A stretch of 5,116 nt of DNA, taken from Anaerolineae bacterium. Lineage in GTDB: Bacteria > Chloroflexota > Anaerolineae > B4-G1. The position numbers were made by a program, and so were the translations under genes. The first letter of the stretch is position 1. Every line of letters begins with the position of its first letter. Shown piece after piece: positions 1-4,901 of this stretch. The stretch is from NCBI GenBank assembly GCA_030612185.1, contig JAUWOI010000359.1, positions 1-5,116 of the forward strand. Reading direction: 5' to 3'. The notes below the pieces were generated by a model. It saw only the letters and a list, made by a program, of their open reading frames with translations. It made no database searches and was not told the origin of the DNA.

Positions 1-227
1 TGTCACTCCGCCGGCCGCTGGTGCGTATGCTGGGCGAGGGCTCGGTGCTGCACCACCCGGCGGATGGTGCGCGGGAGAGTTACGGCGATCTGGCTGACGT
101 GACCCCGGCGGTTATGGACCCGGACAAGGGGGGCACGGGCCACAAGGTGTCGCGCTACGGCATCGCCTTCCCGGTGCCGGTGGGCATCCCCGCTTCGCGG
201 GAGGTTGAAGAGGAGGTGGCGACGTGA
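1..227 (+). CDS. csm4: Csm4, type III-A RAMP subunit (C-terminal end only)
   Basis: The gene enters from the left edge; its codons are in frame from base 3, giving about 74 residues before the TGA at 225-227. The visible part carries the usual closing pattern of Csm4: an EGSVL strand, then GDLADVTP, then a final strand SRYGIAFPVPVG. In the family Csm4 is the Cas5-like subunit that holds the 5' tag of the crRNA at the base of the Csm complex next to Cas10 and Csm3; this role is family knowledge, since the catalytic-free N-terminal RRM part is not visible here. Its stop overlaps the start of csm5 in a GTGA arrangement, so the two are translationally coupled and belong to one operon. The identity rests on the C-terminal motif plus the adjacent Csm5; a Cmr-type subunit is much less likely because the following gene is clearly Csm5. 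Confidence 0.85.
   Translation, partial: SLRRPLVRMLGEGSVLHHPADGARESYGDLADVTPAVMDPDKGGTGHKVSRYGIAFPVPVGIPASREVEEEVAT
211..218 (+). promoter_or_regulatory. Strong ribosome binding site for csm5
   Basis: AGGAGGTG, an almost perfect anti-16S complement, lies inside the end of csm4 with 5 bases between it and the GTG at 224. It decides the csm5 start, which would otherwise be ambiguous because GTG is common in this sequence. Confidence 0.75.
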
Positions 228-1357
228 GGGACGTGAAATGGATGGCGCACATCGAGTTGCTGTCGCCCCTGCACATCGGCACGGGCACCGACCTGCTGGA
301 GAAGGTGGACTGGATGCAGCGCGATGGCTACGTGTACGTGGCGCATCAGGAGGCATTGCTGGAGGCGGTGTTTGACCGGGCGGGGGAAGAAGGCCGCAGT
401 GACGCAGCCGTCGCCAGGGCCATCGCTGGCATGACGCTGAACGATCTGGTGGACGGTGGTTACCTGACCAAAAAGGACTTCGGTGCCGACTCGCCGCTCT
501 TCCGCTACCGGCTGCGGGGCAAGCCGGCCATGAACCAGATCAGCGAGCAGATCAAGGACGTGTACGGGCGGCCGTATCTGCCCGGCTCCAGCCTGAAGGG
601 GGCGCTGCGCACGGTTCTGGCCGTGGGCGGGGCGACGGTGCGCAAGCCGCGGTTCGACCGGTTAGGGCGCAGCCGGAGTTGGGCCGCGCAGCCCGTGGAG
701 CGGGAACTCTTCGGGCGCAATCCCAACTACGACCTGTTGCGCGCCCTACAGGTGAGCGACAGCGGGCCGGTGGGCCCGGAACATCTCAGTCTGGCACGGG
801 TGAACATCTATCCCACAGCGGGGCAAGGGACGCAGTACGGCCGGCAGCGCGGACTGGACATAGACGTGGAGATGTTGCGCCGGGGTACCACTCTCCAGTC
901 GCCGATCAAGATTGAGGGGTACTTGTTCAGCGAGCAGGCGGAGCGGGAGTTGAAGTTCGGCGAGCGGAAGAATTGGTTGTTGAATCTGCCCCGCTGGGGG
1001 CGCGTGGTGACAGGGCGGCGGATCGCAGGCGAGATTGAGTTCTTCCAACGCCGGGCTGATGGACAGGTTGCTCTGGGTTTCTACAGCCGCCTGGTGCAGA
1101 CCTGGGAGGGGTTGGGAGAGAATGAGTTCCTGCTTCAGGTGGGCTGGGGAGGGGGCTGGCTTAGCAAGACCTTCGGTAGCCTGTTGCAGGAGGATATGCA
1201 GGCATTCGAGCGCATAGTGAAAGACTATCGTTTGACGATGGGGCGTGGCCGCAAGCCGGGCGATTCTTTCCCCAAAAGCCGCCACCTGGTGCGCGTGGGC
1301 GAACACCCCGCCGTGCCATTGGGGTGGATGAAGGTGAACCTGGAGAAGGCCGCATGA
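224..1357 (+). CDS. csm5: Csm5, type III-A RAMP subunit
   Basis: A complete 377-residue protein, a normal length for Csm5. The N-terminus has the family opening SPLHIGTG (residues 14-21) followed by a W and YVYV strand. The glycine-rich PGSSLKGALRT (120-130) is the RAMP signature preceded by GRPYLP. A second glycine-rich stretch GWGGGWLSKTFGSLL begins at residue 307, and the protein ends with PLGWMKVNL, also typical. In the family Csm5 caps the 3' end of the crRNA at the head of the Csm filament and helps its maturation; it is cytoplasmic and has no known catalytic role in interference. The GTG start at 224 overlaps the csm4 stop and follows an AGGAGGTG site. The gene ends in an ATGA overlap with the next gene. 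No truncation or frameshift is seen. Confidence 0.93.
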   Translation: MRDVKWMAHIELLSPLHIGTGTDLLEKVDWMQRDGYVYVAHQEALLEAVFDRAGEEGRSDAAVARAIAGMTLNDLVDGGYLTKKDFGADSPLFRYRLRGKPAMNQISEQIKDVYGRPYLPGSSLKGALRTVLAVGGATVRKPRFDRLGRSRSWAAQPVERELFGRNPNYDLLRALQVSDSGPVGPEHLSLARVNIYPTAGQGTQYGRQRGLDIDVEMLRRGTTLQSPIKIEGYLFSEQAERELKFGERKNWLLNLPRWGRVVTGRRIAGEIEFFQRRADGQVALGFYSRLVQTWEGLGENEFLLQVGWGGGWLSKTFGSLLQEDMQAFERIVKDYRLTMGRGRKPGDSFPKSRHLVRVGEHPAVPLGWMKVNLEKAA

Positions 1358-2835
1358 CCATCCTGGTTCTCTGCAATGTGGGCAACCGGGACCTGGTGCT
1401 GGAGGGGGAGACAAGGCCGCCGAGCCCAGCGCGGAAGGAGGGGCGACGGTTGCTTGATGAGTATCCAACCGTTGCCGCTCGTCTCACTTTCCCCATCATT
1501 GAGCCCTGCCTGTGTTACATCGTGGCGCAGCACCCGGGCGGCATCGACCGCCTGGTGCTGTATGGGACGGACCAGGAGGGCTCTGCCTATCGGGCCAACG
1601 ATACGTTACACTTTGCCGAGTTGGGCGCCCGGCGATTGCCGACGCTGCTGGGCGACGCATTGAAGATAGCCGACTGGCGGCCGGTGCGGGACATCAATCC
1701 CGCGCTGTACGACGAGGCCTTCGAGAAGTACGACGAACTGCTCACCGACCTGTCATATAACGAAGTGGACGTCTGCTATGTAGTTATCACCGGTGGCATC
1801 CCGGCCTGCAACACGGCGCTGCTGTTCCAGGGCGTGCGACACTTCGGCGACCGGCTGCGGGTGGTGTATCTCCCGCAGGGAGGCGAGCCCCAGGAGTTGC
1901 GGGCCGGTCAGCAGGTTATGGACGCCTTCCGTGAGGCGGCAGCGGTGGAGCACTTGCAGCGGCTGGACTTCGCTAATGCCCTGCCACGGCTGGAGCGGCT
2001 GGGGATTGAGCGTGGGCTGGTGGGGCTGGTGGCCTACGCGGCGCAGCGATGCGCTTTCGATTTCCGTTCGGCCCAGGACACTTTGCTTCACGCCTTGCGA
2101 GATGGCGACCGGCCGGTGAGGACGTTCATCCGCCAGCGGTTGCGCCATGACCTCGACCCGCTGCTGGCTGAGGATGGTGACCGTGAGCGACTGTCTGCAT
2201 TGCTCCGGGAGTTGTACTGGAACGCCGCCATCACCTACCGTCACCGGCGTTACGCTGACTTTCTGGGGCGGGTTTACCGCTTCCAGGAGGCGGTGCTGCG
2301 GTATCTGGTGGAGACAGTCTTTGATCTTCCTACCGACCTCGGGCCGAAGGTGCGGGAGGCTAATCAGCGTCTTTGGAGCGACGGTATCCGCGCCAATCCC
2401 AGGCTGGTGGCCTTTCTGGAGACGCGGGAGGTCGATGGAAAGCCACTGAACTGGGGGAGGATCGGCCGGCCGGCGTACAAGGCCCTGATGAGTTACGCCA
2501 CGAAGGAGGCGGAGGGGCTGGATGCGGACGGTAAGCCGTTGCTCTCCCCTGGCGAACGCAAGAAGTACACGGCTCTGCTCAGGCGGGTCAACAAGTTAGA
2601 TCCACTGGTGGAGTTGCGTCACCGCACCATCATCGGTCACGACTTCGAGGGTGTGTCGGAATCGCTATTGCTAGAGAATTGCAGGGGGAGTCGGAAGGAG
2701 AGTCGGAAGCCGGAGGGCACGTCACGAACTCCGGTGGAAGGCCTGAAGGAGATCATGGGGATGCTGGGCATTGGTTTACAGGATGATCCCTATCAGGCAG
2801 TCGCCGAGTTTGTGATACATAACCTGCGGAGATAA
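1354..2835 (+). CDS. csm6: CARF-HEPN ancillary RNase (Csm6/Csx1-like)
   Basis: A 493-residue protein. I chose the ATG at 1354 because it forms ATGA with the csm5 stop, has GGAG at 1342-1345 with 8 bases of spacing, and starts directly on the first beta strand (TILVLCNVGN); an in-frame GTG at 1324 would add ten poorly structured residues. Residues 1 to ~190 look like a CARF domain: the N-terminal strand with NVGN at 8-11, LVLYGTDQ near residue 70, and TGGIPACNTAL from 146, the loop that in CARF proteins contacts cyclic oligoadenylate. A helical middle follows. The C-terminus contains RHRTIIGHDF (422-431), fitting the HEPN R-x4-6-H motif (R422 or R424 with H429). By family knowledge such proteins are RNases switched on by cyclic oligoadenylate from Cas10. 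The CARF loop lacks the GGTK form, and I cannot tell the ligand ring size. It could be filed as Csm6, Csx1 or the TIGR02710/Cas02710 group; only the CARF plus HEPN build is firm. Confidence 0.82.
   Translation: MTILVLCNVGNRDLVLEGETRPPSPARKEGRRLLDEYPTVAARLTFPIIEPCLCYIVAQHPGGIDRLVLYGTDQEGSAYRANDTLHFAELGARRLPTLLGDALKIADWRPVRDINPALYDEAFEKYDELLTDLSYNEVDVCYVVITGGIPACNTALLFQGVRHFGDRLRVVYLPQGGEPQELRAGQQVMDAFREAAAVEHLQRLDFANALPRLERLGIERGLVGLVAYAAQRCAFDFRSAQDTLLHALRDGDRPVRTFIRQRLRHDLDPLLAEDGDRERLSALLRELYWNAAITYRHRRYADFLGRVYRFQEAVLRYLVETVFDLPTDLGPKVREANQRLWSDGIRANPRLVAFLETREVDGKPLNWGRIGRPAYKALMSYATKEAEGLDADGKPLLSPGERKKYTALLRRVNKLDPLVELRHRTIIGHDFEGVSESLLLENCRGSRKESRKPEGTSRTPVEGLKEIMGMLGIGLQDDPYQAVAEFVIHNLRR
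2686..2711 (+). repeat. In-frame 12-bp tandem repeat in the HEPN domain
   Basis: GAGTCGGAAG occurs at 2688-2697 and again at 2700-2709, a 12-bp period that keeps the frame. It encodes SRKE then SRKP (residues 446-453), a basic low-complexity stretch about 17 residues after the catalytic-type histidine. It looks like a recent slippage duplication in a surface loop. Confidence 0.7.
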
Positions 2836-2842
2836 TGAGGCT

Positions 2843-3574
2843 ATGATCAGACTGATGCATCTACTGCGCCGCCAGCGTTACCTGGTGCTTTTGCTAGTCT
2901 CCGGCCTGCTGGTGCCGCTGGTGACTGAACTGGCCGGCAGTTGGCTGGAGGCGACTATCGGACGGACGCCTAGCCAACTGATCCAGTTGCTCGCTATCTG
3001 CGTGGCGCTGGCGGTGGCGTTATGGGCGCTATACCTGGCGCTGGGGAAGCAAGAACCGCTGGAGTTGGTGCCCAAGGAACAGCGGCCTACCCGCTTTCCC
3101 GGCCTGATCGTGCTGGTTGGGCCGGGTAAAAAGGGGGCCGATCCCAAGGATCTCTCCCACAATTCGGCCATCGAATACCACCTGAGCCGCGAGGAGGCTG
3201 GCGGCGAGCCGTTGCGGGTCTGCTGGTTGATCGCCACCTCTGGCGAGAAGGGCTCGGTACCGGCTGCAATGGAGGTGCAGAAGCGGTATGAGAACCGATG
3301 TGAGTTGATCATCGAGACGCTAAGAGACGCTTTTGACCTGGAGGAGACTTATCAGTTAGTTCACTCCATCTACACGCAGAAGGCGGCGGAGAAAGGACTG
3401 GCCCTCAATCAGATCATCGCCGATTACACCGGCGGCACGAAGCCGATGTCAGCAGGAATGGTCTTGGCCTGCCGGGAGGAATGTTGGCCGATGCAGTATG
3501 TGACCGGGGGCAAGAAGGGCATCGCTTCAGTACCTCTCTTCGTGCGCTTTGCTCCCGCTGAACCCGCTGAATAG
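2843..3574 (+). CDS. Membrane-anchored CARF protein (Cam1/TM-CARF-like)
   Basis: A 243-residue protein beginning with a basic stretch (RLMHLLRRQR), then two hydrophobic helices at about 13-31 and 46-67 joined by a short loop (residues 32-45). The positive-inside rule puts both ends in the cytoplasm. After a linker the rest reads as a CARF domain: strand GLIVLVGPG (87-95), strand VCWLIATS, a helix with amphipathic heptads, and DYTGGTKPMSAGM starting at D194, the canonical CARF ligand loop. No HEPN, PD-(D/E)xK or other effector domain follows; the protein ends soon after the CARF fold. By analogy to the CRISPR-associated membrane protein Cam1, it may respond to cyclic oligoadenylate by altering the membrane; a membrane-bound ring nuclease is the main alternative. 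The start is the ATG at 2843 with GGAG at 2828-2831 at a long spacing; the ATG at 2855 (residue 5) is also possible. It begins 7 bases after the upstream gene. Confidence 0.8.
   Translation: MIRLMHLLRRQRYLVLLLVSGLLVPLVTELAGSWLEATIGRTPSQLIQLLAICVALAVALWALYLALGKQEPLELVPKEQRPTRFPGLIVLVGPGKKGADPKDLSHNSAIEYHLSREEAGGEPLRVCWLIATSGEKGSVPAAMEVQKRYENRCELIIETLRDAFDLEETYQLVHSIYTQKAAEKGLALNQIIADYTGGTKPMSAGMVLACREECWPMQYVTGGKKGIASVPLFVRFAPAEPAE
3554..3571 (+). repeat. 9-bp tandem duplication at the 3' end of the membrane CARF gene
   Basis: CCCGCTGAA is repeated twice back to back immediately before the TAG stop and encodes PAE-PAE at the C-terminus. It is in frame and probably neutral. Confidence 0.75.
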
Positions 3575-3577
3575 GAG
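3573..3577 (+). promoter_or_regulatory. Ribosome binding site for cas6
   Basis: AGGAG overlaps the TAG stop of the membrane CARF gene and stands 5 bases before the ATG at 3583, which fixes the cas6 start. Confidence 0.7.
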
Positions 3578-3582
3578 ACAAC

Positions 3583-4452
3583 ATGCTTCTCGCAGCAGTG
3601 ATCACCGTACTCCCCACCGAACAAGCCTCCGTCCCTGCCGCGCTGGGCCGCGCCGTGCACGCCTGGTTCCTCGACCGCATCGAGGGAGTGGACGTTTCCC
3701 TGGCCCGCCGGTTGCACAAGGGCGAGGGGCCGCGCCCCTTCACCGTTTCCAATCTCTGGGGAGCCGGGCGGGCGCGGGGGGGCAAGATCACGCTCGACCC
3801 GGAGCGGCCCTGCTGGCTGCGTCTCACCGGCCTGACGGAGAGGGTCAGCGGGGCCATCGGGCGCGCGCTGCCAGCCGTGGGGGAGCATCTTACGTTGGCC
3901 GGGGTGCCCCTTCACGTGACGGAGGTCTCCACCGAGGCCGGACAGCATCCGTGGGCTGGCCGCGCCGACTATGCCGACCTGGTGCAGCAGTACACGCTGG
4001 CCGCTGGCTCGTCTCCACGGGGTGTCACGCTGCGCTTCGCGTCGCCCACTCTCTTCCGCTCCGGGGGGCGTGACCTGCCACTGCCGCTGCCCGCGCTCGT
4101 CTTCGCTGGCTACCTGCGCAAGTGGAACACCTTCTCCCCCCTGGCGCTGCCGGTGGAGGCCAAGCGGTACGCGGAGGAGTGTGTCGCGCTGGGCCGGTTC
4201 AAACTGCGCAGCCACCTGGTCTCGTTCGAGCAGGGGGGCAAGGGGGCGCACGTCGGCTTCACCGGCCAGGCGCGCTTCCGCTTCCTGGTGGGCGACGCTT
4301 ATTGGACGCGGGTAATGCTGCTCCTGGCGGGCTACGCCTTCTGGGCCGGGACAGGGTACCGCACCACCGTGGGCTTAGGACAGACGCAATCTGTAGGAAG
4401 TCCGAAGTCCAACGTCCGAAGTCCGAAGTCCAGGGGCCGACCTCGGACATAG
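3583..4452 (+). CDS. cas6: Cas6, CRISPR repeat endoribonuclease
   Basis: A 289-residue protein with both hallmarks of Cas6. Near the N-terminus LHKGEGPRPFTVS (44-56) follows the first helix; H45 sits where the catalytic histidine of archaeal Cas6 lies (about residue 46), with K46 beside it. At the C-terminus FTGQARFRF leads to the glycine-rich loop GTGYRTTVGLGQ (256-267), the family's RNA-binding signature. Cas6 cuts the pre-crRNA inside each repeat, leaving an 8-nt 5' tag, here expected to be GCTGAAAC. The gene starts 8 bases after the membrane CARF gene and is the last intact gene before the array, so it is probably co-transcribed with the effector genes. Oddity: the fold should end shortly after residue 270, but the frame continues through a GAAGTCC heptamer array and adds a basic S/P/K/R-rich tail (272-289) up to the TAG at 4450-4452. 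Confidence 0.93.
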   Translation: MLLAAVITVLPTEQASVPAALGRAVHAWFLDRIEGVDVSLARRLHKGEGPRPFTVSNLWGAGRARGGKITLDPERPCWLRLTGLTERVSGAIGRALPAVGEHLTLAGVPLHVTEVSTEAGQHPWAGRADYADLVQQYTLAAGSSPRGVTLRFASPTLFRSGGRDLPLPLPALVFAGYLRKWNTFSPLALPVEAKRYAEECVALGRFKLRSHLVSFEQGGKGAHVGFTGQARFRFLVGDAYWTRVMLLLAGYAFWAGTGYRTTVGLGQTQSVGSPKSNVRSPKSRGRPRT

Positions 4453-4465
4453 GACATAGGACGTA
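4397..4465 (+). repeat. Heptanucleotide tandem repeats, two opposed blocks
   Basis: Block 1 (4397-4431) is five 7-bp units: GAAGTCC, GAAGTCC, AACGTCC, GAAGTCC, GAAGTCC. Block 2 (4445-4465) is GGACATA twice and GGACGTA, which resembles the complementary orientation (GTCC versus GGAC). The 13-base gap is AGGGGCCGACCTC. This looks like the short tandemly repeated heptamers known between genes of some bacteria such as cyanobacteria. Block 1 lies inside the 3' end of cas6 and codes for its tail; block 2 spans the stop and reaches the edge of the Cas2 relic. Confidence 0.85.
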
Positions 4466-4609
4466 GAAAGAAGAACTTTAACAACTGCATACCTCCGTCC
4501 CCGGGTGGACCGGGTGCGCTACTACTACCTGTGTCAGAGTTGCCTCAAGAAAGTGGAGGTGACCTCAGGTGTCGAGGTGCTGAGTGAGGAAGAGGTGATC
4601 ATCGTATAG
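4460..4609 (+). pseudogene. cas2: Probable Cas2 relic (C-terminal third only)
   Basis: An open frame from just after a TAG at 4457-4459 to the TAG at 4607-4609. From about 4505 it reads VDRVRYYYLCQSCLKK, then VEV, then SEEEVIIV at the end. This matches my recollection of the end of Cas2, in which a D-x-(V/L)-R-(I/Y)-Y-x-L-C-x-x-C segment is followed by a short strand and an acidic tail ending in hydrophobics. Codons from 4505 on end mostly in G or C, as in the real genes here. Full Cas2 is about 90 residues and starts with a V-x-Y-D strand and metal-binding aspartate; none of that is upstream in any frame I read, where instead the heptamer repeats lie. There is no ATG and no ribosome binding site, only GTGs at 4505 and 4514. 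I infer a gene truncated from its 5' side; a small CxxC protein of 34 residues starting at 4505 is the alternative. Confidence 0.6.
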
Positions 4610-4635
4610 GCGTAGGCGGCCTATCCGTTTTCGTG

Positions 4636-4681
4636 TTGCGAGCATCGAGGGGGGTAGGGCCACTTCCAGCGATGCTCGCAA
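4636..4681. repeat. Inverted repeat, leader unit A
   Basis: Arms TTGCGAGCATCG (4636-4647) and CGATGCTCGCAA (4670-4681) are perfectly complementary over 12 bp with a 22-base spacer. The same arms recur in unit B about 102 bp downstream with an unrelated spacer, so the arms and not the loop are what is kept. Confidence 0.88.
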
Positions 4682-4696
4682 GACGGCCCGCGAGAG

Positions 4697-4717
4697 GGGC
4701 CAAAAAGCGGCCTTTTT
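4697..4717 (+). terminator. Possible intrinsic terminator before the leader promoter
   Basis: GGCC (4698-4701), a 7-base loop AAAAAGC, GGCC (4709-4712), then five T (4713-4717); G-U pairs could lengthen the stem by one or two. An alternative fold pairs GGCCAAAAAG (4698-4707) with CTTTTTGACC (4712-4721) with one mismatch. The GC stem is short, so strength is uncertain. It would end the cas operon transcript before the array. Confidence 0.4.
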
Positions 4718-4737
4718 GACCGGTTTGGGGAGAGTTT

Positions 4738-4781
4738 TTGCGAGCATCGGGCCGGTTTGGGATGATGTAGCGATGCTCGCA
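4738..4781. repeat. Inverted repeat, leader unit B
   Basis: Arms TGCGAGCATCG (4739-4749) and CGATGCTCGCA (4771-4781) are perfectly complementary over 11 bp with a 21-base spacer; the left arm keeps the extra T of unit A at 4738, but the right arm has G instead of A at 4782. Arm start-to-start distance is 32 bp versus 33 in unit A, close to three helical turns. Confidence 0.88.
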
Positions 4782-4901
4782 GGTAGACATAATGATCAGA
4801 AAAGAGGTGAAAAGGGGCATGGAAGCCATTTTGAGGGCCATTTATCGGCCTGGAGTGGCGGTAAGAGGGGAAAAAGCGGGGAAAATCGAGGAAGGGGAGC
4901 A

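Larger units (their letters stand above)
4610..4901 (+). promoter_or_regulatory. CRISPR leader region (non-coding)
   Basis: About 290 bases without a credible gene between the Cas2 relic and the first repeat. Coding-like codon use stops after 4609. The region holds two matching inverted repeats (4636-4681 and 4738-4781), a terminator-like hairpin between them (about 4697-4717), a 10-bp direct repeat CCGGTTTGGG (4720-4729 and 4752-4761), and a purine-rich run ending at the array. It is placed upstream of the repeats as read in their transcribed sense, so it should contain the array promoter, but I see no convincing -35/-10 pair. Confidence 0.65.

Noticed and set aside
1324..1353. Upstream GTG start that would lengthen the CARF-HEPN protein by ten residues
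   Set aside because: The ATG at 1354 has better ribosome binding site spacing, overlaps the csm5 stop as ATGA, and begins directly at the first CARF strand.
746..1468. 240-codon open frame on the minus strand, opposite csm5 and the start of the CARF-HEPN gene
   Set aside because: Proline/histidine/alanine-rich shadow of well-supported + strand genes, with no motif of its own.
3424..4251. 275-codon open frame on the minus strand, opposite the membrane CARF gene and cas6
   Set aside because: It lies fully opposite two genes with strong family motifs, has no recognisable domain, and long antisense frames are expected at this GC content.
4784..4793. Promoter elements for the array: TAGACA (4784-4789) like a -35, and CATAAT (4788-4793) like a -10
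   Set aside because: The two overlap each other, and neither has a matching partner hexamer at 16-18 bp, so I could not support a promoter call.
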